A DNA stretch of 64,000 bases from Trifolium pratense (GCF_020283565.1 NC_060059.1:13461501-13525500), one strand, 5' to 3'. Positions 36,693-48,998 are shown, numbered from the stretch's first letter. Numbers and translations are program-made. The notes: generated by a model not told the origin, from the sequence alone.

Positions 36693-38791
36693 TTGCTGCT
36701 GATGATAAGGATTTGGTTGCATCTGCTGCTGCATTCCTGGATAATAACCGCCATTCATAGCTGCGGCAGCTGCCCCGGCTGGTAACCCTTGCACTGCCGG
36801 CATGCTCCTCATTTGGTCCATTGGACCCATTTGGCCCATTGGACCCATCCTATTCATTGCAGCCATCTGGCCCATTGAGCCCATTTGATTCATTGCACCC
36901 ATCTGGCCCATTGGACCCATATGGCCCACATTTCCATTATTGTTACCACCATGACCATTATTGTTGTTAGCCTTGGCAGGATTACCTTTACCTTTACCAT
37001 TTCCATTTCCATTTCCACCCTTGCCACTTTTACCATGAGGAGTACTGATATCAAAATCTTGGAAATCAAAATCAATTTTATCCAATTTTGATCCACCTTT
37101 CTTACCTTCTTTTCCTTTGGGGGTGTTGTTGCTATTTCCACCTCCTCCATTGTTTTTGTTTGTTTTGTCAGTTGCACCTCCCTTCTTGCTCTTTTTTCCA
37201 AACCCTAGCATCTTAACTAGAAATCCACCGCCCCCACCACCACCATTTTTGTCTTTTCCATTCTTCTTCTTGCTACTACTATTATTCTCACCCTCCCAAT
37301 CACTACCACCACCACCCTTTTGCTTTCCATCACCCCCTTTGTTCTTTTTACCACCTCCATCTTCACCGCCACCGCCGCCTTTCTTCCCCCCTCCTCCATT
37401 ACCATTTTTTACCTCACTGTAATTTCCTCCACTTTTACCCTTCATTTGCATTTGCATAGGTAGATCTAAAACATCACCTTTTTTAGCATTTACAAAATTA
37501 CCAACCCCACCCCCACCACCAAAACCATTCCCTTTAGGGTTGTTCATCATATGCATAGCAGCAGGCCCATTCATCATACCACCAGGCCCCATCTGTGGCC
37601 CACGACCATTACCCATCATAGCCATCATCTTGTTATTATTATGCATAGGATGCCCAAATCCTACATTTCCATGACCATGTCCATGACCAAAATCATCATC
37701 CTCATCATCATCAAAATCATCTTCATCATCATAGTCATCAAAATCACCATCACTATCTTCAAATTCATCCTCAGATACATCAAAGTTAACATGTTTCTGA
37801 GATTTATTTGGCACTTTCAGATCTTTTCCCCCTTTGGGGTTTTGAAACTGTGCTACTTGAACACCTTTCTGACCCTTTTGATTCTGAGGCTTGTTGTTCT
37901 TACCACCTTTGTTGTTGTCCATTTGCATGTTTTTAAACTGAGGTTGCTGTTGTTGTTGCTGTTGTTGAAAGTTTTGATTTTGATTGAACATCATGGGTGG
38001 TTTCTGTCCACCACCCCATAGTTCAGCATGTTTCCCTGAACTTTTCAGCTTTTTGATGAGTTTTGCTGGATCTATATGACCAGACACCAACACTTTCCCT
38101 TGTTCTGCATCTATATTCACAGAATACACCCCTGCATCACAACAAAAAAACAACTCAAAAAGTGTATAAAAAAAAACAATATTTGTACTAAATTTCAAAT
38201 CTAATCTAGCCCACAACAAAATCTGAGAAACATAAACAGTTAAAAATAACAAAGTTTGAAACTTTAGATGTATGAGATAAATTAAACAAGTAAACATCTA
38301 ATTTATGAGAATTTTGAAACATGGGAAAAATTTAAACCGACATAGTAAAGTTTTTGTTTTTATGACAGAAACCGACATAGTAAAGTTGAGATGTGAAGAA
38401 CCAAGTGATTGGGCTCAAGTGGTTAATGAGCTTCACCAAAAACCCGGATTTCGGAGAACCCGGGTTCGATTCCTGGTGGAACAATTTCTTGGCCAGTTAC
38501 CTCGCGGCCAAACTCTGGACTGCTAGGAACCAGAGGGTTATAACAAAAAAAAAAGTTGAGATGTGAAGCAAATGTACCTTCAATTTTCTGAAGCAGTTTC
38601 TTTACTTTCTGTTCACAACCTTCACAGTGGATATTAACCTTGAGAAGGCAATTCTACACAAAGAAACAAACAAAGCAAAAAATCAGTTAATCATAAGTAC
38701 ATAAATCTACTCTAGATTTAACTTTAACTAGCAACTAGCAAGAAGAAGAAGAAGGGTATACCTGAATTTTCATCACGTCTTGTTTACTCAT
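36459..38791 (-). CDS. HIPP: Heavy-metal-associated isoprenylated plant protein (HIPP)
   Basis: Three exons (38791-38762, 38653-38578, 38131-36459) join in phase to 592 aa, with GT-AG introns. The start [10 protein letters not shown] leads into an HMA fold at about residues 12-72. Its metal-binding pair is C20-x2-C23 in [14 protein letters not shown], followed by [17 protein letters not shown]. Then come an acidic stretch ([20 protein letters not shown]), long Gly/Lys/Asn-rich and Met-Gly-Gln (MGPMGQMG) repeats, and two poly-Gln tracts. It ends CSIM, a CaaX farnesylation site expected to anchor it to membranes. The family binds heavy metals and acts in metal handling and stress signalling. 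The long low-complexity tail fits the large HIPP subgroup. The second intron contains a SINE. Antisense frames over the repeats are composition artefacts. Confidence 0.93.
38399..38551 (+). mobile_element. SINE in HIPP intron 2 with 17-bp TSD
   Basis: The target duplication AAAGTTGAGATGTGAAG occurs at 38382-38398 and 38552-38568. Between them is an A-box region (GATTGGGCTCAAGTGGTTAA), a B-box (GGGTTCGATTCC), CTCTGGACTGCTAGGAACCAG and poly-A. The perfect duplication indicates a fairly recent insertion, antisense to the gene. Confidence 0.93.
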
Positions 38792-39440
38792 GTTTGCAGG
38801 TAGTTGAGTTGACAGAAGTACAGAAGAAAGAAATTGCGAGTGTGAAGAAGTAGAGAAGAAGAAGAAGAAGAAGAAGAAGAAAGAGTTGTTGGAGAAAGTA
38901 GAAGAGAGATATTTTATTTTCTAGAGGACTAAAAGGGTATAGTTGGAATGCATTGGAGAGTACTATATTTGATATTTAGCTCAACAAAAAAAATCCGTAC
39001 TAATTAAGCACATTCACAGTACTGAGAAAAACAAGAGAAAGAGAGAAAAGTTGATTGCCGGTGCTGCAAGATAATAAACAGCTACAAACTAGGTTTGCTC
39101 CTCTTTTATGAGTTGGCTTTATCACTAGTGCTTCTATTTAATATATTAAAATCTAGTATAAAGTACTACTTGTGAATTTTTTTTATATAAATAATTTTTT
39201 TTTATACAAATTATCAGTACTTAAAAGATTTAGTCTATTATTGAAAAGATATGTCTTATATTTAGAAATTATGATTTTAAGCAACTAGATTTGATGTAAT
39301 GATAAGGAGGAGTTTGAGTAGTATGTGTGAAATCTTATGTTCGGGATTTTATTGTAAACAAAATAAACAAAAAATATGATTTCGAAATATTGTGGGTGTT
39401 TTTGAAAAGATTTAAATATAATTTGTTTTGGTAAAACTCT
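38792..39440. other. HIPP 5' flank and intergenic
   Basis: On the minus strand the leader upstream of the ATG is rich in CTT repeats (plus-strand GAAGAAGAAG at 38856-38881). Further out the DNA is AT-rich with no gene. Confidence 0.5.
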
Positions 39441-39543
39441 CTGACCACAAGAAATTTAGGCAGTATGCATGAGGTTCTAGGTTCGATACTTATTACAAAC
39501 ATCGTAAAAAAAAAAAAAAAAAACTCTTTGACCACTAAGATTT
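39441..39543 (+). mobile_element. 5'-truncated SINE with poly-A
   Basis: ACTCTCTGACCACAAGA and ACTCTTTGACCACTAAGA bracket a short piece with a B-box (GGTTCGATACT) and an A-run, consistent with a truncated SINE and slightly diverged target duplication. Confidence 0.6.
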
Positions 39544-40967
39544 TCTCTATTTTATTTCCATAAACATACTTCGATTGATAAAAATATAACATTTTATATG
39601 TAAATGCTTATTCATGTGAAAAAGTGAATTTTTAAATATGTTATTTAAAAAAAAAAAAAAAACTTCTCTATTTTATATTTTCTTGGTACAAATCTTCTCT
39701 ATTTTTTATATGGAGACAATTCTCTGGCTTTAAACTTTTTATATAAGAAAAGTAAAAATTAGTACTTGAAAACTTGAATTGAAGCATTTGAAAGTAGTCT
39801 CACTGACAGCTTAATACTGCCATTGTTGCTCCTCAATAATTAAAAGCAAGTATCTTATTTTATGAGTAGTATGTAGTATTTTCTACTCTCTTTTTATAGA
39901 AAAAGACAGTACTGTTTGACTAACTTTTTTATATTTTATCCTATTCAGTCCAGTATTTGGGCTACCCATCTCCAATTGGGCTTAAAACAAAACCATACAT
40001 ATTTTACTTAAAAAAAACTACCTAAATAAACATTTTCCCTCAAAATACTATTTAATTTTTCTAGAGAAAAGAAACATAAATATTTTTTCCAAAGTAATTT
40101 AATGGTTAGAATTTTACCTTTAAATTATATAAATAGAGTGCTTAGAATTTAAACTCATCTTATTTTGATAACGAAGGAAATCAAGGAATGATAAAAAAAA
40201 TTGGTAAAAAAAAAAGAAAAAAAAGAAGAAAGGATGATTTATTTGCTCACATAAAACTATTTTTTTTTTTCAGTTAGCAATATCAAGCTCATTTTAGTTA
40301 GCACATGAAACTATTTTATTCATACATCTAATTAATTTTTTTTTTTAACAAACCAACTGAATTCTTTCTTTTTTTTTAGACTTTTTTTGTAAGTGAATTC
40401 TACAAATATCTATTTAGCATATTTTTATTGGATGGTCTGTAAAAATATTTTACACTAGGGTGCATATAAACTTAAGTACTTTACATAATTTGTTTTATAG
40501 ATCATATATTTAATTTTATAAAAGTTTAAAAATTATTTTTCATATTAATGGTACTTAAGTAATAACACTCTTCCATTTATTGGACTAGTATTTTGGATTG
40601 AATTATTCTCACGTGTTTAAGTCATGACAATTGATGCTTTCACTTAGAGATGTGTGACAAAAAAGCAACCTATTAGCTAAATTAAGGTGTTCCTCCAACT
40701 ATTGGTACATGAGTGAAGTCATCGAAAAGGAAATGACTATCATCATGTCACTTCCGCAGCTCTTAAAGGCTGTGTCAATATTAAGAGTTTCACATCGAGT
40801 ATATCGAAGTACTATTGAGTTACTATTATGGGTTAAACACTTTTCATTTAACTACTTAAGTCCTAAGATAGCATGATCATTAAATTGACTAATGACTAGT
40901 GACATAAAAGTTTCAAAATTAAGAAAAAATTGGATGAACAATTCAAAGTTTAATTAAATACTTGTAT

Positions 40968-41049
<82 letters not shown>

Positions 41050-41700
41050 TTTTATGAATTTATATTACAACAAATTTACTCAAATATTACACCGGTGTAA
41101 TTTGATCCCTTCATATATATATATATATATATATGAAATATTTTTATTAATTTATATTACAACAAATTTAAATTTTTAATACATTTTATCTACAAATTTC
41201 AATATCTAACAAAATATCATAGCTATCTAAGAATTTACCAAAAAGTTATGTTACTTGTGGTGTGGTGTGGCCTTGCGTGGAAGCAGAGCACAAGCCTATT
41301 TCGTCATGAATGGGTTTTTGTGGGCACAGTTGGAACGTGAGTCAAGTTACTACTTGATAACTTCAATTCTTGTCTTGTAAGAGATAACATAACCTGATCT
41401 AAGCTGTTTTATGTTTAATATTCCTTTCAATTAATATCTCACGTTAACAATCCAATTCTTTAAGGAGGTTTGTTTTGTTTTGTTTTGTTTTGTCATTCAA
41501 TTTTCACGTGAAAACTGAGACTTGGAGCCTGTGACTTTCTGGCATGCTTCACAAATCACAACCGCTTTCTTTTATTTCTCTTTAAAAATATTTGTAGTTT
41601 TCTTAACCCTGTTGTTCTCCAGCCAACAATCAAAGATTAATTTCTTATAGTCATTGACTTGAGATGGAAATAAATCACAACGCTTATACCGACGGTTACA
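39544..41700. other. Intergenic, AT-rich
   Basis: It contains T- and A-runs, a long (TA)n tract at about 40973-41041, a shorter one at about 41116-41134, and a duplicated ATGAAATATTTTTAT-AATTTATATTACAAC block after each. (TTTTG)n occurs at about 41470-41493. No gene is supported. Confidence 0.6.
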
Positions 41701-41825
41701 AGTGCTACGCGAGTTGATCTGGACATGAGTTTATATTTTATAAGTAAGATGTAATTCTCACATAATAAGCTAATTTTGTAGGATCGAGTTAGAGTCAATT
41801 CTCGATAGATAGAAATTTAATTACA
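41700..41825 (+). mobile_element. Decayed TRIM LTR
   Basis: TATAAGTAAGATGTAATTCT, then ATAAGCTAATTTTGTAGGAT and CGAGTTAGAG correspond to the LTR of the TRIM at 5275. Only one copy is present. Confidence 0.5.
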
Positions 41826-41892
41826 ACCTACCAAAACTAAACATAGCCTATACGAGACCTCAATCAGATTATATGAGATGCTACAAAAGTTA

Positions 41893-42255
41893 GGGCAAGA
41901 TTGTGTTTGGTAAAAAATAGCGGATAGTTGATACGTTAGCTTATAGCAAATAAATTAGTTAGTTGAATTTGTAGTGTTTAGTAAAATTAGAGATTGAACT
42001 AACTTATGATTATGATGTGACAAAAAAAATGTTTAGTTAATAATCAATTTTTTTTTCCAAATAAGATGACGGGGTAAAATTGAAGAAAAAAAACATGATA
42101 GGCTATAAGCTACTCGAAATAGCGTTTAAAAAATAAGTTATAAGTTGGTAAAATAAGCTACAAGCTCGTTTTAGAAAACATATACCAAACATAACTTTTT
42201 GGTCATATAAACTTATAAGCTATAAACTCAACATTTAGTCTTACCAAACAGAACC
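41893..42255. mobile_element. MITE-like inverted-repeat element
   Basis: GATTGTGTTTGGTAAAAAAT at the left and, reversed, AGGTTCTGTTTGGTAAGACT at the right are followed in both arms by TTGA...TTATAGCTTATA-type words. The target duplication is not determined. Confidence 0.55.
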
Positions 42256-42440
42256 TAAATATTATTTTATCTATTTTATATATATTAGATATATTAATTA
42301 CTAAATTAATTAAAAAATAAAAAATATATTAAAGACGAGACAATAATAGAGTCTTTTAAATCTCCGGGTCAAGTGTCAACCTATTTAAATAAGTAATAAT
42401 TTTTTAATATTGTTATTATTAGATTAAATTTTTAACTTGA

Positions 42441-42565
42441 TTTCGGGAGAACCCGGGTTTGATTTCTGGGTAGAACAATTTCTTGGCCAGACTTTACTTA
42501 CCTCACGGCCGAATTCTGAACTACTAGGGTCCATTTCCTCTAGGAATCAGAGGGTTATAAACCAA
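42441..42565 (+). mobile_element. 5'-truncated SINE
   Basis: It contains GAACCCGGGTTTGATTTCTGG, CTTGGCCAGACTTTACTTAC and CTACTAGGGTCC...GGAATCAGAGGG, the 3' portion of the 38399 family. The flanking TTTTAACTTGA / TTTTAACTTGGA looks like the target duplication. Confidence 0.75.
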
Positions 42566-42629
42566 TTTTTTTTAACTTGGATTAAATTATAAAATTTATT
42601 AACTTTTTAAATAATTTAAAAAGAATTTA

Positions 42630-42796
42630 ATTTATATGCACCGTCAGTGTAAAATTATTTTACACATGCATCCAATAATATACTGACACATCATGTATGA
42701 TATTTAAAAATACATGATGTGTCATATTTATTAAATAATGTGGCAACGTATCATTGGATATGTGTAAAAAATCTTTACACTAACTATGCACAACAA
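42630..42796. mobile_element. MITE with internal palindrome
   Basis: ATGCACCGTCAGTGTAAAAT at the left and the reversed TGCATAGTTAGTGTAAAGAT at the right form the ends. ACATCATGTAT/ATACATGATGT lies at the centre. A related half element is near 40420-40475. Confidence 0.6.
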
Positions 42797-43097
42797 TTAC
42801 TGACGTTAAATATCACAAAACAAAGTTTTCTCTAATTGGTGGAGGGTGTAACAAAGAGAGTAGTTATGTGGTAACTATTTTTATTGAGTAACTACTATGA
42901 TTTTAGACCTTGATTTTCATGATAACATTAGATTTGAGTTTTGTAAAATTTAATTCGGTCCAACCTATTTTTATCCTTGTGAGAAATAAATTTTGAAAGT
43001 CCTAAAAATCACTCGCACTATTTAGGGGAGCAACAATATAAACTTTTGGTTAGATAAGTGAACTCTGAATGACTATAATGAAAGATGTGTTGATAAC

Positions 43098-44788
43098 TGT
43101 TAGAACAATAGCTAAAGACAAAGAAATCAAATAAATTGATGCTACAATTATTAAGATGATAGGCATGGCATTAAGAGGATGATTTGTACCATAATGCTTA
43201 TTCATTTGTATTTACTAGTCTTAATTATCAAATATGTAGTCATCATATCAAGCTACTGTAAAGCCATAATGCTTGCTCATTTGTTGTATATATGTATATG
43301 ATTCACATCAAATAATAGAAACATAAATACAATACTTTATATGGTATCAGTTTTGCCTAAGTCAAGCACTCAAAACAACTGAATGGCGTGATGCTATGAG
43401 CCTAGAATTCAACGCCTTAATCCAACAACAAACATGGGATCTAGTTCCTCGACCACAAAACAAAAACCTGGTCGGATGCAAATGGGTTTTTCGCATAAAA
43501 AGGCAAGCAAATGGTGACATTGACAGATACAAAGCCCGATTGGTTCCTCCAGCATCACGGCACAATATTATACATACTGGTGTATGTAGATGATATAATT
43601 GTCACAGGAAACTCCAATGCCAAAGTTAATGAATGCATTACCAAGCTTGCAAATACATTCTCCATCAAAGATATGGGCAAACTACATTACTTTCTTGGCG
43701 TTGAGGTCATTCCCACATCCACAGACCTATTTCTCTCCCAACACAAGTATATTGCTGATCTTCTCGAGAGAACAAAAATGATGGATTCTAAACCTGTGCT
43801 CACTCCACTCTCAACATCGGTCACCTTAACTAAGGACGATGGTTCTCCCACCACTGATATCACCTTCTATCGCAGCATCATCGGTAGTCTTCAATATTTA
43901 TCCATGACACGGCCAGACATTGCATTCTCAGTCAACAAACTTGCTCAGTTTATGCAAAGACCTAACACAACACATCTCACAGCTCTCAAGCGGGTTTTAA
44001 GGTATCTCAAAGGAACCATCTTCCACGGTCTTCTCCTTCAAAAACCAACAACCTCCACTCTCATAGCATATAGTGATGCTGACTGGGCAGGAAATAAAGA
44101 TGACTACACCTCTACCTCGGCTCACCTTGTCTACTTCGGCTCTAATCTCATCTCGTGGAAATCCTCTAAACAACGAGCGGTGGCAAGGTCATCTACAGAA
44201 GCTGAATATAGAGCTTTGGCTAACACTGCAGCTGAACTGTGTTGGCTCAAATCTCTTCTCACGGAGTTAGGTATACCTTCTTCCTCAACACCCTCCATCC
44301 TATGTGACAATCTCAGTGCTACATATCTAACTCAAAATCCAGTTTATCATACTCGCATGAAGCACATCTCCATTGACATTCATTTTGTTCGCGACTTGGT
44401 GCAACAAGGTCAAATGAAAGTTAAACATGTTATCACTACAGATCAACTAGCAGATTGTCTCACCAAACCTCTCTCCAAAGCTCGTCATAATTATTTAAGG
44501 AACAAGATTGGCGTCTCTGATGGCACCCCAATCTTGCGGGGGCGTGTTAGAACAATAGCTAAAGACAAAGAAATCAAATAAATTGATGCTACAATTATTA
44601 AGATGATAGGCATGGCATTAAGAGGATGATTTGTACCATAATGCTTATTCATTTGTATTTACTAGTCTTAATTATCAAATATGTAGTCATCATATCAAGC
44701 TACTGTAAAGCCATAATGCTTGCTCATTTGTTGTATATATGTATATGATTCACATCAAATAATAGAAACATAAATACAATACTTTATA
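43098..44788 (+). mobile_element. Copia LTR retrotransposon with internal deletion and seemingly identical LTRs
   Basis: The LTRs 43098-43341 and 44545-44788 (244 bp each, TGTTAGAACAATAGC...ACTTTATA) showed no difference on reading. The flanking ATAAC (43093-43097 and 44789-44793) is a perfect 5-bp duplication. The primer site TGGTATCAG follows the left LTR directly and a G-rich tract (TTGCGGGGGCG) precedes the right. The internal part is 1.2 kb and retains only the end of pol. Confidence 0.95.
43381..44581 (+). pseudogene. Copia pol remnant: RT C-terminal half and RNase H
   Basis: Frame 43396-43593 encodes NALIQQQTWDLVPRPQNKNL, then CKWVFRIKRQANGDIDRYKA, the start of the Copia RT. A deletion then jumps with a frame change to ILVYVDDIIVTG (catalytic YVDD) in frame 43511-44581. 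This continues through KDMGKLHYFLGVEV, ADWAGNKDDYTSTS, SSTEAEYRALA, LCDNLSATYL, HISIDIHFVRDLV and QLADCLTKPL, the intact RNase H end. Gag, protease and integrase are missing. The 356-codon frame extends into the 3' LTR. Confidence 0.9.
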
Positions 44789-45765
44789 ATAACGGAAGGG
44801 AAATAGAATCTTCAATTTCAACTTCCTCAATTTTTGGTTTACTCACAACGTTGTGAAGCAAGTTATGGTTATACTAGCTCCAATGTACAGAGATGACCCT
44901 GATACTAGTGGTTCGAAGGAAACAAATACTCGACATTTCACTGTGAAAAGCGTCCACGAGATTCAACATCGCGTAGAGAGCACTAAATATTAGAGAGGGA
45001 TTGGAAGAATTTTTGGAATTGGAAAGGCTCGTATAGGATCCAAACTTTCATGTGGAAAACAACCCATGATTGTCTACTAAGCAACTTTCGGAGAAGCAAA
45101 TGGAGTATTGTGGGTGTTTCTCATATGTGCTATATTTGTGGCAATGGGGACGAAACAATCATCCACGCTTTGACGGATTGCGTTTATGCAACCCGTGTAT
45201 GGCTTGGGCTAGTTAATTCTAATCAAATAATTTTTTTTTCTCCTTGAATTGCAAGGATTGGATCTTCAAGAATATTCAGGAAAATCATTAGGGAGAGCAT
45301 GAAAGGAGATGAAAATTTTTCTTCATGGTGGCTTGTTGGAAACTTTGGAATCGGAGAAACAAAAGAATTTTTAAAGTAAGATTCCAACGCCCACAAAGTT
45401 CGGACCAATTTATCCTTGAGATGTCTTGGGAGAGCAATACCTATGGGCATACTCATTCGAATGGCTGGCATAGGCAACAAGAGACCATTTATATCGGTTG
45501 GAAGCGACCTCAAGAAGATTGGATTAAACACGATTATGATGAAGTTTATAAAGAGTCAATGGATCTTGTGGGTTGCGGTGGGCTTATTTGAAACTCAGAT
45601 GGACATTGGCTGTGGCTGATGAGATTTATGCATAAGATTGAAGATTGTGATGTCCTATGTGCTGAAATGTGCGACATGTATATAGGAATGAAACTTGCAA
45701 AAACTAAAGGTTTTGCTCAGCTTATTGTTGAAAGTGAATCTAAGCTTTTAATTGATACGTAACAT

Positions 45766-46594
45766 GGAGTTATAAGCTCAACGAAAAGAACCCTACACTG
45801 ATTCGTCGAATTCGTGGACCCGCAGTGGCAAGTTGTTTTAAGCACACATGACGTGAAGCAATCAAAAAACTCGACCTATGTTCAACTCTACTAAATACAT
45901 TGGATTATCAAAGAATCGGAAAACATAAAAAAATTCTCATACTAATAAGGACCAGAGTATCTACTTATTTGACATTGATACTTAACCTTAGATCACTTAT
46001 TTAAAAAACTTCAATCTGAACTACTATGATTCTACTTTTATTTTTTGACTGATGAACTATGATTCTATTCTAGGTAGTAGAAATTCTTTTGATTCTTTTG
46101 AATGAATATATACACATGAAGTCGCAATTAATCAACTTTGCTTGCTCCAAAAAGGCATAGTATAAATTACATTAGGAGTGTTTATGAATTAATGTCCTGT
46201 TATGGAACTGTAGAATCAGAACATGCCTTGGAATTTCACAAAGGAAGCAAGGCAGCATGAAACAGATGAGTTGTCAGTCAAGGCTAAATAGTTAATCTGA
46301 AACTTGGTTTTGTGTGTAAAAAAGCAAAGGAAACACATACACAGTCACAGGGACCTCTCAAAAACCCATCCCAATGGTTCTACTGACAAATTAATACATC
46401 CAATCACTACACTTTAAAACAATACTGTACACATTACTAACTTTTTTAGATTAAACAATCACTTTTATCTTAATCGTGTGAAGCAGTGTTACTATACTTT
46501 CTAAATAAATATACCAGAATTTAAAAGAATGTTTATATGTGAGTTTTGTTAATTAATTTTGTCATCAAATTTGTTTTCAAAATTAGTTAATTTA
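45766..46594. other. Intergenic, no gene seen
   Basis: Mixed AT-rich sequence. No supported feature. Confidence 0.5.
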
Positions 46595-46739
46595 GGGTCC
46601 GTTTGGTACCAAGAAAATGAGAGGAAAGAAAATTACGCAAATCAATGAATGAATTTGGACTAAAGTTAGTCTAGATACATTCATTGATTTGCGTAATTTT
46701 CTTTCCTCCCACTTTCTTTCGATCAAACCAAATGGACCA
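46595..46739. mobile_element. Tourist-like (PIF/Harbinger) MITE, 145 bp
   Basis: GGGTCCGTTTGGT at the left and reversed TGGTCCATTTGGT at the right form the ends. AAGAAAATTACGCAAATCAA is mirrored inside, so the element is nearly one hairpin. It is flanked by TTA (46592-46594 and 46740-46742). Confidence 0.85.
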
Positions 46740-46950
46740 TTAGTTTTCTTTTTTGTTTACAATGAGCTACGGATCGAACTCAAAACCTATAACATACTAC
46801 CCAAATCTCTCACCACTAAATCAAATCTAGTGGCTTAACGAACCATTAGTTTTTAAATGCGTTTATTGTTACTTTTTATAATGTGTTTATCTATAAAATT
46901 ATAAATAAAAAAGATACTTATAAAACAAATATAGTATGACATAAATGATA

Positions 46951-47227
46951 CTCCTTCCGGACATAAATATAAGCAACAAAACATTTCAAATTTTGGAAAA
47001 ATTTACTACTTTTAAACTAATTAATAATACTATTCCTAATATACCCTTATTTAATTCTATTTTATTTTAGACATTTATTTCACTTTTACACTTTTCAAAA
47101 TGGGTAATAATTAATATAGTAAACTTAACTATGTTTTACATTAAATCAAGAAAATTAACCACACTTAATTAAATTTCTTAAACACCGCGTAAACAATTTT
47201 TTTTCTTATATTTGTGTCCGAAGGGAG
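46951..47227. mobile_element. Stowaway-type MITE, 277 bp
   Basis: CTCCTTCCGGACATAAATAT at the left and reversed CTCCCTTCGGACACAAATAT at the right are flanked by TA on both sides. It is non-coding. Confidence 0.9.
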
Positions 47228-47374
47228 TATATATTTTGGGCTTCGGCCCTCTTTAATACCAAAAAAATTGGTATATATTTAATATATTTAATTATTTGAT
47301 CCAGAGTTTAATTTATAACCGGTGAGTATGAGAGTTACTTAAAAAAAAAATTAGTGTGTGCAATTGTGCATTAT

Positions 47375-47510
47375 GCATTTTTTTTGTTTTTGTTTTCACC
47401 ACTAGGATCCAGTCTACTGAACCTCTTAATCTGGTTTGAGGTCAGTTCTGATATACGTGTTTGTATCCTCCTCTCAATCTCAATTGCGGGGATCGAACTG
47501 TGTGCATTAT
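47375..47510 (-). mobile_element. SINE-like retroposon
   Basis: The minus strand has a B-box-like CAGTTCGATCCCCGCAATTG and ends GTGGTGAAAACAAAAACAAA before an A-run. A shorter related piece (GTTTTCACCACCAATTTAAT) is at about 24787-24860. The A-box is unclear. Confidence 0.5.
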
Positions 47511-47997
47511 GCATTTTGATGTTAACAATATATAGATTACCAAATGGAGGAGTAAAAGTAAGAGTAAGGTTTCAATAATATCAATAACTAACATAATGAA
47601 TAATGAATCACTGTCTGTTTGATCTGCAAAATATAAATATTTGATAGAATAATATTATATACATGGTAGAAAAACACATGACACAAAGTATAAGGTACAA
47701 ATTTTGTCATGTACGATATTTGATGGATAAAATGTTATTTTGATATTTTAGATAATTTGTGCTGAGAACAAAAAGTAGTTCCGTGGTTCAATGGGGACAA
47801 GAAATTCAGTTTTTGTCCAGTCTATTGCCCCCAATTTGTATGGTCTCAGGAACAATTTTAAAATCAAACACAGTATAACTAAAATTGTCATGTCAAATCC
47901 CGTATTTTTTAGTAGATCAAACACACTTTGATGTAATAAAATATTAATACCACTTTATTTATAAGGATATATAATCTCAAACATGAATCTAGAACAA

Positions 47998-48147
47998 GGG
48001 GGCTCGCGTCTAATTAGCTAGTTGGTGAGGTAATAGTTTACCAAGATGATGATCAGTAGTTGGTGCAAGATGATGATCAGTCACACTGGAACTGAGACAC
48101 GACCCAGACTCCTACGGGAGGCGGCAGTGGGGAATTTTCCACAATGG
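47998..48147 (+). other. Nuclear insertion of plastid 16S rDNA (NUPT), ~150 bp
   Basis: The stretch carries conserved 16S signatures in the correct order. They are GGGGCTCGCGTCTAATTAGC, TAGTTGGTGAGG, TGATCAGTCACACTGGAACT, GAGACACGACCCAGACTCC, TACGGGAGGCGGCAGTGG and GGAATTTTCCACAATGG. The GGAATTTTCC form fits plastid/cyanobacterial 16S. Several bases differ from conserved positions (GGCGGCAG for GGCAGCAG, ACACGACCC for ACACGGCCC), so it is an old non-functional nuclear copy, not an rRNA gene. It is bounded on both sides by unrelated AT-rich DNA. Confidence 0.92.
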
Positions 48148-48998
48148 ATACTTTAATATAATATAAAAAATATTAAATATATTTCTAATTAATATCGGAA
48201 CCAAAGTAGTTGGCTTATGTTTTTTACAAACAAAATTATAGGAAAACACTGAAAATGTTTGGACACTGCTTTTGCAACCAAAATCATTCTTTGTGTAACC
48301 GGTAGAAAATTGATGTCCCCATTTCTTTTCTTTTTCTTTTGTAATCCTTTAAAAAAAAAATCCGTAAAAGATATCTGTAAATCTTCAAAAGAAGAACCCC
48401 ACCATCACAATGGGAAACACATACCATAAAAATCCAAAGTTTATATAAAATGCTTTTATTTTTATATGATCTAGGGTTGGTAATTATATAATCTCTTCTT
48501 TCACTTTATGAGTTCTCTTCTCCTTTCTTTTTCTAACACACCTTTACTTGACTATTCAGCTAGTGTATAAGCTAATCAATCTTCATTTTTGTAGTGTGCT
48601 ATATGTATTATATGAATTTTTTTTGTCTTTTTTTCATGTGGACAACTCCTTTTCATTGTTTGAACATGAAAAAATAAATTGTATGAAAGGAATAGAAGAT
48701 TCTCGGATCAAAAGCTATATACTTCAGTGGGTAGAATTTGTCTTTTGATCTATCCTTTAATTAGGGGGCTGCCACTCTATGAACACATACAAACCTCCTT
48801 TATATGTTTTTGGTTTTACTCATGTCTTAGATGGCCAATGATTGAACTTAATATATTTTTTAAAATTAGTGTAGGATATTTTAAATTATAAGAACTTTTT
48901 GTAGTGAAGAATTTTTTATGCTTAAGATGATGTATTTTTTTGTTGAATGTTTTATTGTGTACTCTCCTAACCTGCCTCTTGTCTACTATATATATATG
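48148..48998. other. Intergenic, no gene seen
   Basis: AT-rich sequence between the plastid insertion and the Gypsy element. Small frames only. Confidence 0.5.

Larger units (their letters stand above)
43020..45765 (+). pseudogene. LINE ORF2 C-terminal relic (zf-RVT and RNase H), split by a Copia element
   Basis: Before the Copia, NINFWLDK (43032-43055) matches the xFWxDxW start of the LINE zinc-binding RT-associated region. After it come FMWKTTHDCLLSNFRRSKWS, MCYICGNGDETIIHALTDC (zf-RVT, C-x2-C...H-x4-C), CWKLWNRRNKRIF, and an RNase H-like piece (DWIKHDYDEVYKES, AQLIVESESKLLIDT). Many stops and frameshifts are present. Removing the Copia and one ATAAC restores VDN-REIESS continuity. Confidence 0.75.

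Noticed and set aside
36573..38021. Several antisense frames of 60-156 codons over the HIPP gene
   Set aside because: They mirror Gln, Gly and Asp repeat codons of HIPP exon 3 and have no independent support.
47998..48147. A functional 16S rRNA gene or bacterial contamination
   Set aside because: Only about 150 bp is present, invariant sites are mutated, and both flanks are plant-like AT-rich DNA.
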